Shown in pieces: positions 27,544 to 34,608 of a DNA stretch of 64,000 nt. Each line of letters opens with the position of its first letter. The first letter of the stretch is position 1. Under the pieces are notes generated by a model. The model was not told the DNA's origin. It made no database searches and saw nothing but the letters and a program-made list of their open reading frames with translations. The translations under genes were made by a program, and so were the position numbers. Source of the DNA: Anaerolineales bacterium (GTDB taxonomy: Bacteria > Chloroflexota > Anaerolineae > Anaerolineales > RBG-16-64-43); the NCBI GenBank assembly GCA_016932475.1, contig JAFGCU010000096.1:1-64000 (forward strand), given 5' to 3'.

Positions 27544-27582
27544 TTAGTTATCCACAAACCTTAAAAAATTGTGGATAACTAA
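27544..27582. promoter_or_regulatory. Facing pair of consensus DnaA boxes upstream of nrdR
   Basis: TTAGTTATCCACAA (27544-27557) and TTGTGGATAACTAA (27569-27582) are perfect 14-bp inverted arms with an 11-base AT-rich spacer. Each arm contains an exact consensus DnaA box: TTATCCACA at 27548-27556 and its complement at 27570-27578. The site abuts the nrdR promoter. In E. coli, DnaA is known to regulate nrdAB; the same link here is inferred. Confidence 0.8.
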
Positions 27583-27880
27583 ACCGATCTATATTCGAAT
27601 GGGCGATGAACCTGCTATTGACGGAATACATTATGAAAAAAATCACAAAAAATCAATAAGAATAGGAGGATCGTACCGGCGGGTTGATTATCCAAGTTCT
27701 TTCGGATTCTGAACATAAACTTCAGCTGTTTTACGAACGGTTACACCGGAAAAGTTATTCCGGCGACGGGTTTCCCATGATGCATGACCGGTGAGCAGCG
27801 CTCCAATCTTTCGGTGGGTTTCAAAGGCGGGAAAAATCCCTTCATTACGCGTGTTACGCTTTTGGTCCCGTGCTTGTATT
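27583..27880. other. Intergenic stretch without a supported gene
   Basis: Between the DnaA-box region and the rplY terminator I see no convincing gene. An 88-codon leftward frame (27688-27954) overlaps the rplY terminator and has no ribosome site, so I do not call it. The start of the stretch is AT-rich (27590-27660). Confidence 0.6.
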
Positions 27881-27935
27881 AAAAAAAACCGGCCATGGAA
27901 TGCGGCAAAACATTGAGCCGCATTGCCATGGCCGG
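27881..27935 (-). terminator. Intrinsic terminator of rplY
   Basis: Read leftward, CCGGCCATGGCAATGCGGC pairs with GCCGCATTCCATGGCCGG (one bulged base) around a 10-base loop. Eight T residues follow (A-run at 27881-27888 on the plus strand). Confidence 0.92.
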
Positions 27936-27956
27936 CGGTTTTCCAACAAATCAAAT

Positions 27957-28661
27957 CTATTTCTTGGCTTCCTTCGACTCCTTGGCATCCTTGGCAGGGG
28001 CGGGAGCGCCCTCTTCCTCTTCGCCCTCTTCCAGTTTCTTCCCCTTTTCGATGACTTCCACTTCTCCGGGAACCGCGGCAGCCACGGGAGCTACCACTTC
28101 CTCTTCCGCCATCTGGGCGGTAACAGTGACGATCGTATCATCGGCGTCCATCAGAGCGCGGATGCCGGGCGGGAGAGTGATATCCTTGATGGTGATCGAA
28201 TCGCCGATCTTCTCCAGCGGGGCGAGGTCGACGGTAATGCCGCTGACGAGATCCTTCGGGAGACATTCCACCTCAAGATCGCTCAGGACCGGAACCAGAA
28301 TTCCGCTGAAATCGCGAACCGCGGCGGAGATGCCGGCCAAGTGCAGCGGAACCCGGACGCGGATCACGCGATCGGTCGGGACCGCATAGAAATCCGCATG
28401 CAAAATCGTGCGCCGGATGGAATCGCGCTGGATATCGCGCAAAAGCACCGAGTAGGTTTTCTGGTCGACCGACAGCTTAACCAGAGTCGATCCGGTCAGT
28501 CTGTTCAACGTCTGAACGGTGGTCTTCGCTTCCAACTCGATCGGGAGCGCATCCAGGCCGGGGCCGTACACGACGGCCGGGATTTTTCCCGAAGTCCGCA
28601 GCGCAAACAATCCTTTCCCGACTGCGGAGCGCACCTTCCCTTTCAACTCAATGTCACTCAT
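27957..28661 (-). CDS. rplY: 50S ribosomal protein L25/general stress protein Ctc
   Basis: 5S rRNA-binding ribosomal protein of the long CTC/TL5 type, 234 residues. The N-terminal L25 domain (KGKVRSAVGKGLFALRTSGK, PAVVYGPG) is followed by the C-terminal beta domain (RVRVPLHLAG, then LEVECLPKDLVSGITVDL). An Ala/Pro/Glu/Lys-rich tail follows (from about residue 180), ending KDAKESKEAKK. It is monocistronic with its own terminator. The ribosome site is GGAAGG. Confidence 0.93.
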   Translation of the reverse strand: MSDIELKGKVRSAVGKGLFALRTSGKIPAVVYGPGLDALPIELEAKTTVQTLNRLTGSTLVKLSVDQKTYSVLLRDIQRDSIRRTILHADFYAVPTDRVIRVRVPLHLAGISAAVRDFSGILVPVLSDLEVECLPKDLVSGITVDLAPLEKIGDSITIKDITLPPGIRALMDADDTIVTVTAQMAEEEVVAPVAAAVPGEVEVIEKGKKLEEGEEEEGAPAPAKDAKESKEAKK

Positions 28662-28914
28662 AACAACCTTCCTGGGAGCGCCTCTAGCCGTGCAACGGCT
28701 ACCTTCGCTCCATTTGAATTTTTCCCAAATTTCTCTTGGGAAAGCCGCGCGATTCTACCGGCTAACGGGGACTACGTCAAGAAAGCGGTGAAATCGCTCG
28801 CCGGCGGGTTGACCGATCCGGTTAATCACAACGTACGTGATCGCTGATTAAAAAAATCGCAGAGGATGGATGATTAACTCCCCGCCATAATTCGGACTAT
28901 AACAGTCCCAATAC
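28662..28914. other. Divergent intergenic region rplY / MBL gene
   Basis: No gene is seen in this stretch. It holds a small hairpin-prone segment near 28680-28700 (AGCCGTGCAACGGCT) in the rplY leader. Read toward the right it leads into a promoter at 28915. Confidence 0.6.
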
Positions 28915-28943
28915 TTGATTTCTCTTTATTTATGTGCTATTCT
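28915..28943 (+). promoter_or_regulatory. Probable sigma-A promoter of the MBL gene
   Basis: TTGATT (28915-28920) and TATTCT (28938-28943) are separated by 17 bases and lie about 50 bases upstream of ATG 28993. Confidence 0.6.
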
Positions 28944-28992
28944 CGCGCATATCCCGATCAAGGAACACACATCGGTTTGGAGGCTTGGCATA

Positions 28993-29862
28993 ATGTTAAG
29001 GGAGCGAATCGCCGAAGACGTCTCTTTTTTCTCCAGCGACCTGTATGCCCAGGTTTGCGCCGGGGTGATTGGGACGCCCGACGGAGCCATCCTGATCGAT
29101 ACCCTGGCTTTGCCGGTCGAAACCCGTGAAATCCGGGATTATATCGAGCAGAGGATGAACACGCCGGTTCGGTTTGTGATCAACACCCACCATCATGCCG
29201 ATCACAGCGGCGGTAATTACATGTTTCCGGATGCGCAAATCATCTCGCAGGAGACCTGCCGCTCCCTGATGGAGACAAAAGGCCGTAGGGCGCTGGAAGC
29301 GGCCAAGCAGGAAAACAAGGACCTGGGCGATGCGCAGGTCGTCCTGCCCAATGTGACATTCCGGGACGGCTCCCTGTACTTCCTGGTCGGCAAGCGGACG
29401 ATCCGGATATTCCCGCTGCCCGGACATACCCCCGACGGAATCGGAGTCCTGCTGGAAGAAGAGCGGATCCTGTTTGCGGGCGATGCCATGATGCCGCTGC
29501 CGTACTTCAGGGACGGGGACCTCGATACCCTGACCGCCACGCTGAAAACGATCAACGGGATGGGCTTGGAGAACATCGTCCAGGGGCATGGGGATGTCAT
29601 TCTGCGCGGGGAGATCGACGAGATGATCTCCTCCCACCTGGTTTACCTGGACCGCATCCGCAAGGAAGCGTTGAATGCGGTCCGCTGGAACTGGTCGATC
29701 GAGGATTTGCGCCAGATTCCCATAGAAAAGTGCGGAAAAAGCCGAATCCTACTGAACGGGCTGGCGCCGGACCTCCATTTTCAGAACCTGTCGGCGGTGT
29801 TTCAAAAGATCCGCAAGGAGGAGGGGGCTGCGCCGGAGAAACGGAAGCCCGCCGGACGATGA
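28993..29862 (+). CDS. Metallo-beta-lactamase-fold hydrolase
   Basis: This 289-residue protein has the MBL metal-binding motif THHHADHSGG (HxHxDH, near residue 63). Further metal-ligand segments are LPGHTPDGIGV and LFAGDAM (Asp), plus a QGHGDV His. The fold is sure. The substrate is not: it could be a thioesterase, lactonase or quorum-quenching-like enzyme. ATG 28993 is preceded by GGAGG. A sigma factor gene follows 30 bases later on the same strand and may be co-transcribed. Confidence 0.85.
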   Translation: MLRERIAEDVSFFSSDLYAQVCAGVIGTPDGAILIDTLALPVETREIRDYIEQRMNTPVRFVINTHHHADHSGGNYMFPDAQIISQETCRSLMETKGRRALEAAKQENKDLGDAQVVLPNVTFRDGSLYFLVGKRTIRIFPLPGHTPDGIGVLLEEERILFAGDAMMPLPYFRDGDLDTLTATLKTINGMGLENIVQGHGDVILRGEIDEMISSHLVYLDRIRKEALNAVRWNWSIEDLRQIPIEKCGKSRILLNGLAPDLHFQNLSAVFQKIRKEEGAAPEKRKPAGR

Positions 29863-29893
29863 AACGCGAAACGGAAGAAAGCCGTACGTGTTA

Positions 29894-30472
29894 ATGATGA
29901 AGGAGCGTAGGCCTGCAACCCCGGATGGAGGGCAGGGCAAGGACGAAGCGAAGCTGATCGCCAGGGCAAAATACGACCGCGAGGCGTTCGGCGAGTTGTA
30001 CGAAAGGCACCTTCAGAAGATATACACCTACCTCTACTACCGGACGGGCAATCACGCAGACGCGGAGGACCTGACCTCGAGGGTGTTTCAGAAAGCCTAC
30101 GTTCATCTATCCGGGTACGAGCATCTCGGGCTACCGTTTTCGGCATGGCTGTACCGGATCGCCCACAACATTGTGGCCAACTGGTACCGTGATCAGAGCC
30201 GCCGGAAAGTGGTGGGGCTGGATGAAGCGGTCAGGCATTCCTCGGAAGAAGACCCGGGATCGTCCGCGGAAAAGTCGGATGAGCAGGAACGGCTGCTGCA
30301 ACTTATCCGCAAGCTTCCGGAAGAGAAGCAGCAGGTGATCATCCTGAAATTTACCGGGGGATATTCGAACGCGGAGATCGGCGAGATCCTTGGACGCTCA
30401 GAAGGCGCAATCAAGAGTCTCTACCATCGTACTCTACTCACCCTGAGGGAAAAATGGGTACAATGGGAATAG
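29894..30472 (+). CDS. RNA polymerase sigma factor, sigma-70/ECF type
   Basis: The 192-residue protein contains region 2 (FGELYERHLQKIYTYLYYRT ... DAEDLTSRVFQKAY, then FSAWLYRIAHNIVANWYRDQ). A variable linker follows, then region 4 (LPEEKQQVIILKFTGGYSNA, then EIGEILGRSEGAIKSLYHRT). No region 1 or 3 is present, so it is ECF-like. Start: GTG 29888, ATG 29894 or ATG 29897 are possible and no strong ribosome site decides it. The small membrane protein gene 19 bases downstream is a candidate anti-sigma factor or partner. Confidence 0.88.
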   Translation: MMKERRPATPDGGQGKDEAKLIARAKYDREAFGELYERHLQKIYTYLYYRTGNHADAEDLTSRVFQKAYVHLSGYEHLGLPFSAWLYRIAHNIVANWYRDQSRRKVVGLDEAVRHSSEEDPGSSAEKSDEQERLLQLIRKLPEEKQQVIILKFTGGYSNAEIGEILGRSEGAIKSLYHRTLLTLREKWVQWE

Positions 30473-30491
30473 AGAGAAAGGAAAACGGAAG

Positions 30492-30800
30492 ATGAATACG
30501 GAACGGGCCTTGGAGGCCAAACTGCGCAGCGTGCTGGTACCCGTCTCTCCCCGCAAGGGATACGCGAGCATGCTGAAAAATAAAATCCTCGCGAATTCGC
30601 GGATGCCGGTGGAGCTGGAAAAGGCTGGCCGGGCAGGCGAGATTGCCACGTGGACGACGCTCGGATTGGGGGCCGTGGCGACGATCGCCGCGGTCGCTAC
30701 GATCGGGGGCATGGTCGCCGGTCTGTTCGGATCCGGTGTACTGCTCCTCGGGGCGGCCAAACACGGGATCGGCCACAAGGAAGTCAAGGCGCATTGTTAA
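30492..30800 (+). CDS. Small membrane protein downstream of sigma factor
   Basis: This 102-residue protein is not assigned to a family. Residues 1-45 are soluble and helical (ALEAKLRSVLVPVSPRKGYA). Residues about 52-90 are Gly/Ala-rich and hydrophobic, enough for two membrane segments (TLGLGAVATIAAVATIGGMV and AGLFGSGVLLLGA), ending in a short basic tail. Position right after an ECF-like sigma gene suggests an anti-sigma role, but no known anti-sigma motif is visible. The start follows AAAGGAAAACGGAAG. Confidence 0.7.
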   Translation: MNTERALEAKLRSVLVPVSPRKGYASMLKNKILANSRMPVELEKAGRAGEIATWTTLGLGAVATIAAVATIGGMVAGLFGSGVLLLGAAKHGIGHKEVKAHC

Positions 30801-30825
30801 GGCCGGTTTTTCGTCCAACACCCTT

Positions 30826-30850
30826 GGCCTCGGCAATCGGGGCCTTTTTT
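30826..30850 (+). terminator. Terminator after the sigma/membrane protein pair
   Basis: GGCCTCG (30826-30832), loop GCAAT and CGGGGCC (30838-30844; one T-G wobble) are followed by six T. Confidence 0.75.
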
Positions 30851-30910
30851 GTTGTGTAACTTGACCATGGAATACGGGTGAAAGCTATCGTCCATGGTCC
30901 AGGGACAAAC

Positions 30911-30957
30911 AAAAAAAAAAGAGCCCTCGAGCGGGATGCTCGAGGGCTCTTTTTTTT
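30911..30957. terminator. Strong bidirectional terminator
   Basis: AGAGCCCTCGAGC (30920-30932), loop GGGAT and the perfect 13-bp complement (30938-30950) lie between ten A and eight T. It separates the rightward sigma pair from the leftward dehydrogenase. Confidence 0.95.
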
Positions 30958-30959
30958 GT

Positions 30960-31919
30960 TTACGCAACCCGCCAACGCGGCGCTTCTCCGCGCAGAACGG
31001 TGAGGATCTCTTCGGCAATATCCCGGGCGGCCCGTACCTGCGCCTCGCCGGTTTGGGCGGCTACGTGCGGCGTGCAAACGGTCTTCGGGTGCTTGACCAG
31101 CGGCGAATCGACGACCGGCTCGACGGCGAAGACATCCAGCGCCGCACCGGCGATCTGGCCGGAATCCAGCGCGGCAAGCAGGGCGGCTTCGTCGATCACG
31201 TTGCCGCGCGCCGTGCAGACGATATAGACGCCCTTCTTCATCTTCGCGATCCGCTCGGCGTTGATCAGCCCGCGGGTCTCGGGTGTGAGCGGGACGTGCA
31301 GGGTGAGGATGTCGGCCTGTTGAAGAAGGGCATCCAAATCCGCCGGCTTGGCGCCGCGTTTGGCAACCTCGTCCGCAGAGATCAGCGGATCGTATCCCAC
31401 GCAGGTCATCCCGAATCCGGCCGCCCGGGTGACGACGTGCGCGCCGATCCGTCCCATGCCGATCACCCCCAGGGTTTTCCCGGAGAGTTCGAATCCTTCC
31501 AGCTTCTTCTTCAGCCACTCCCCGCGGCGCAGGCCGGCATCGGCCAGCGGAACCTGGCGGGCCAGCGAGAGCAGCAGGGCGAAGGTGTGTTCCGCGACGG
31601 CGACGCTCGTGGATTGCGGCGCATTTACCACGATCACGTTCCTGTCCTTGGCCGCCTTGAGGTCGATGTTGTCGACTCCCACTCCCGCGCGTCCGACAAC
31701 CTTGAGCTTGGAAGCCGCGGCAAATACATCGGCGGTGACTTTCGTCCGGCCGCGCACGATCAGCGCGTCGACGTCCGGAATTGCCTTGATCAGATCGTCG
31801 GCCGAGATGTCTGGTTTGTTCTGGATTGCGGCGGTTTTTTCCATAATGGCGATGGCGGAAGCATGCAATCCATCGGTGATCATTATGGTCCAGGAAGCGG
31901 GGCTGGCTTTGTTGGACAT
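30960..31919 (-). CDS. D-2-hydroxyacid dehydrogenase, 3-phosphoglycerate dehydrogenase-like
   Basis: This 319-residue NAD-dependent enzyme has the N-terminal catalytic half with VGRAGVGVDNIDL and the nucleotide motif GVIGMGRIGAHVV. The catalytic triad is Arg in CTARGNVIDE, Glu in FAVEPV and His in CTPHVAAQT. Family resemblance is closest to SerA-like D-3-phosphoglycerate dehydrogenases lacking the C-terminal ASB/ACT regulatory domains, so serine feedback would be absent. ATG 31919 has CGGAGG in front of it. A longer frame to 32015 has no ribosome site. Confidence 0.85.
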   Translation of the reverse strand: MSNKASPASWTIMITDGLHASAIAIMEKTAAIQNKPDISADDLIKAIPDVDALIVRGRTKVTADVFAAASKLKVVGRAGVGVDNIDLKAAKDRNVIVVNAPQSTSVAVAEHTFALLLSLARQVPLADAGLRRGEWLKKKLEGFELSGKTLGVIGMGRIGAHVVTRAAGFGMTCVGYDPLISADEVAKRGAKPADLDALLQQADILTLHVPLTPETRGLINAERIAKMKKGVYIVCTARGNVIDEAALLAALDSGQIAGAALDVFAVEPVVDSPLVKHPKTVCTPHVAAQTGEAQVRAARDIAEEILTVLRGEAPRWRVA

Positions 31920-32088
31920 TGGAACCTCCGGGAGGGGACCGGCGGATTGCCGGAAGGATGGCCGGGAGTAGGACCGGTGCCCTAGATCCCGGATGGCGCG
32001 ATTTTTACACGCCACAGTAGATTGTAATAATAATCACAATCAATTGGTTTGTCGAGGGTAAACCGAAACCGGCCATACAACCCATGGG

Positions 32089-32298
32089 TCAGCTTTTTCG
32101 CTTTGCGCCGGATTCGGGTTTGTCCAGCAGAGCTTCCATGGCCTTGGCGGCGCGCCGGATAACATTCACCAATTCCAGCTGACTGGGTGTCAGCGGGGTT
32201 GTGGGAGGACGGGAGATCATCTGCAGAGCCATAAGGATGACGCCAAGATGCATCCGTAAATCGTGGTCGCGGGTCGGCGTACGGCGCCGCAGGGTCAC
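32089..32298 (-). CDS. Small hypothetical protein coupled to lysS
   Basis: A 69-residue frame opens with GTG at 32298 that overlaps the lysS stop codon (GTGA). It encodes a basic N-terminus, a hydrophobic helix (MHLGVILMALQMI), a PPTTPLTPSQLELVNVIRRA segment and a basic C-terminus. I do not recognise it. The 4-base overlap suggests translational coupling. The lack of an independent ribosome site keeps confidence moderate. Confidence 0.45.
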   Translation of the reverse strand: MTLRRRTPTRDHDLRMHLGVILMALQMISRPPTTPLTPSQLELVNVIRRAAKAMEALLDKPESGAKRKS

Positions 32299-33812
32299 TT
32301 CTCGTCCTCGCGCTGGCGCAGGTGCGGGTACAGGATGACCTCGCGGATGGTGGGCTGGTTGGTCAGGAGCATCGCCAGGCGGTCGATCCCCATGCCAAAC
32401 CCGCCGTTGGGCGGCATCCCGTAGCGCATGGCATTCAGATAATCCTCGTCCATCGGGTGGCGGTCTTCCTCTTCCTCGGAATACGCCCGGCCCATCTCCA
32501 GGAAACGCTGTTCCTGGTCCAGCGGATCGTTCAGCTCCGAGAAGGCGTTGCACAATTCCATTCCGGCGACGAATCCTTCGAAGCGCTCGACCGTCTGCGG
32601 CTGGCCGGGTTTGCCCTTGGCGAGCGGGGAAATGTCGCGCGGGTAATCGAACAGGAACGTCGGCTGGACGATGCCGGGTTCGACGAAGTGGGAGAGCAGC
32701 CCCTCGATCAGCTTGCCGCGGTTGGTTTCCGCCTTGGGGGAAAGCCCCTTGACGCGCATCGCGGAAGAAAGGCTCTCGGCCGTGGGGTGAGCGTCGATGT
32801 CTATGCCACCCAGCTCCAGGATGGAATCGCGCAGCGAGATGCGGGTCCAGGGCGGGGTCAGGTCGATGGTGTGCCCGCGGAAGTCGATTTTGGTTGTCCC
32901 GGTGACCTCCCGGGCGACGGTCGAGATCATCTCTTCGGTGAGGGCCATGATCTGCCGGTAATCGGCGTAGGCCATGTAGAATTCCAGCTGGGTGAATTCT
33001 GGGTTGTGCTTGAAGGAAACGCCTTCATTTCGGAAATCCCGGCCAATCTCATACACCCGCTCGAACCCGCCGACCAACAGCCGTTTGAGGTAGAGCTCGA
33101 ATGAAATCCGAAGATAAAGATCCTGGTGCAGCTGATGATGACGGGTCACAAACGGTTTTGCCGCCGCGCCGCCGTAGACCGCCTGGAGCACCGGCGTTTC
33201 CACTTCGAGGAAACCGCGCGAGTCGAGGAACCGGCGCAGCGCGGAGATCATCCGCGCGCGGACCCGGAATATCTCGCGCACCTCCGGGTTGACGGCCAGG
33301 TCGGCGTAGCGCTGGCGGTAGCGCGCTTCCGGATTGTCGAACGCGGAATGGACCACCCGCTCGCCGCTTTCCGCCACCGTCTCCTTGGAGGCCGGCAGCG
33401 GCGTGATCGCCTTGGAAAGCATGGCCACGTGCTCCACCTGGAGCGTGATCTCGCCGGTGCGGGTCCGGAACAGTGATCCGCGCGCCTGGAGGATATCTCC
33501 CAGGTCGAACAGGTTGCGGAATGCATCCAGGAATTCCTTGCCGAGGATGTCCGCTTTGAGGAGCAGCTGGATCTGTCCTTCGCCGTCTTCGATATGGGCG
33601 AAAACCGCCTTGCCCATGGCACGGATCGACCGCAGGCGGCCGGTGAGCGTCGCGGCGACCGTTGCGCCTTCCGCAGCCTGTTCGAAGGCCTGGCGCGCCT
33701 GGACGCTCGTGTGCGTACGCTCGGCGTGCGCCGGGTATGGATCCATTCCAGCGGCGAGCAGGAGTGAAACCTTCTGTTGGCGGTTCTTTTCGAGGTCGGT
33801 TAATTCACGCAT
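32295..33812 (-). CDS. lysS: Lysyl-tRNA synthetase, class II
   Basis: Charges tRNA-Lys. The 505-residue protein has an OB-fold anticodon-binding domain in the first 170 residues (RLRSIRAMGKAVFAHIEDGE). The class II core includes motif 2 (ERVYEIGRDFRNEGVSFKHN-PEFT), a LysRS-typical EFYMAYADY segment and motif 3 (GMGIDRLAMLLTNQPTIREV). The length is normal. It follows greA at 59 bases on the same strand, so greA-lysS-small ORF probably form one unit. Confidence 0.95.
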   Translation of the reverse strand: MRELTDLEKNRQQKVSLLLAAGMDPYPAHAERTHTSVQARQAFEQAAEGATVAATLTGRLRSIRAMGKAVFAHIEDGEGQIQLLLKADILGKEFLDAFRNLFDLGDILQARGSLFRTRTGEITLQVEHVAMLSKAITPLPASKETVAESGERVVHSAFDNPEARYRQRYADLAVNPEVREIFRVRARMISALRRFLDSRGFLEVETPVLQAVYGGAAAKPFVTRHHQLHQDLYLRISFELYLKRLLVGGFERVYEIGRDFRNEGVSFKHNPEFTQLEFYMAYADYRQIMALTEEMISTVAREVTGTTKIDFRGHTIDLTPPWTRISLRDSILELGGIDIDAHPTAESLSSAMRVKGLSPKAETNRGKLIEGLLSHFVEPGIVQPTFLFDYPRDISPLAKGKPGQPQTVERFEGFVAGMELCNAFSELNDPLDQEQRFLEMGRAYSEEEEDRHPMDEDYLNAMRYGMPPNGGFGMGIDRLAMLLTNQPTIREVILYPHLRQREDEK

Positions 33813-33871
33813 GGATGGAGTATCCCGGAGCGGAGGAAGATCCGCGCCCGCTTCCGCCGCGGGATGGGGTT

Positions 33872-34339
33872 TTATTTCACCGACAGCACCCGGAATGTGA
33901 GTATCCCGGCCGGAGCCGTCACCCGGACCTCGTCCCCGGACTTGCGGCCGAGCAGCGCCTGCCCCAGCGGGGACTGGTTGGAGATGCGGCCTTCCTTGGG
34001 ATTGGCTTCGGCCGCCCCGACAATAACGTAATTTTCCGGGGGATTGTTGCCTTCCTGAAGGGCCACTTTGCTCCCGACCCGGACGACGTCCTGCGGACCG
34101 CCCTCCTCGATGATGATGGCGTTGGAGAGCATCGTCTCCAGGGTAAGGATGCGTCCTTCAACAAACGCCTGTTCGTTCTTGGCGCTTTCGTATTCGGCGT
34201 TTTCAATCAACTCGCCGCCTTCCATCGCATCGTGCAGGCGTTCCGCGACTTCCGCGCGGCGTTTGGTGCGGAGGAGTTCTAGCTCCTCCTCCAATTTTTT
34301 ATAGCCTTCCTTGGTGAGGAAAACAGGTTGGTCGCTCAT
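33872..34339 (-). CDS. greA: Transcription elongation factor GreA
   Basis: Rescues backtracked RNA polymerase by stimulating transcript cleavage. The 155-residue protein has the N-terminal coiled coil (LTKEGYKKLEEELELLRTKR) with the acidic tip ENAEYESAKNEQ. The C-terminal FKBP-like domain follows, with ISNQSPLGQALLGRKSGDEV. The gene heads the leftward greA-lysS unit. Confidence 0.95.
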   Translation of the reverse strand: MSDQPVFLTKEGYKKLEEELELLRTKRRAEVAERLHDAMEGGELIENAEYESAKNEQAFVEGRILTLETMLSNAIIIEEGGPQDVVRVGSKVALQEGNNPPENYVIVGAAEANPKEGRISNQSPLGQALLGRKSGDEVRVTAPAGILTFRVLSVK

Positions 34340-34608
34340 GCGTCATTCCTTCTCCGACCGACAAATATAGGATGGGACAATCCCGCTTGGCCCACCCGGC
34401 GAATTTCTTTTCCTGACGATTGGGTCGGTCGAACGGCAATCGGACGTCCCGGCGATATGCAGGAACACGATCATGGGCACCCTGCCGCTCGACGCAAAAA
34501 ATCATAGCATATTCCCCCGGGGTTGACAAGAAAGGGTACCGCGGCGCGGCGTTTTTTTCGCCGTCGATTCTCTATGGGCGGATTATCCTCTAGGGTATAC
34601 TTGGCGCC
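34340..34608. other. Divergent intergenic region greA / GH3-like gene
   Basis: No gene is seen in this stretch. GTATAC/TATACT (34594-34601) close to the start of the GH3-like gene is a possible -10, but no clear -35 was found. Confidence 0.5.

Noticed and set aside
27544-27582. Chromosomal origin (oriC)
   Set aside because: Only two DnaA boxes are present, with no dnaA, dnaN or parAB genes and no DnaA-box cluster. The promoter-proximal position fits gene regulation better.
27688-27954. 88-codon leftward gene between nrdR and rplY
   Set aside because: It overlaps the strong rplY terminator, lacks a ribosome site and matches no family.
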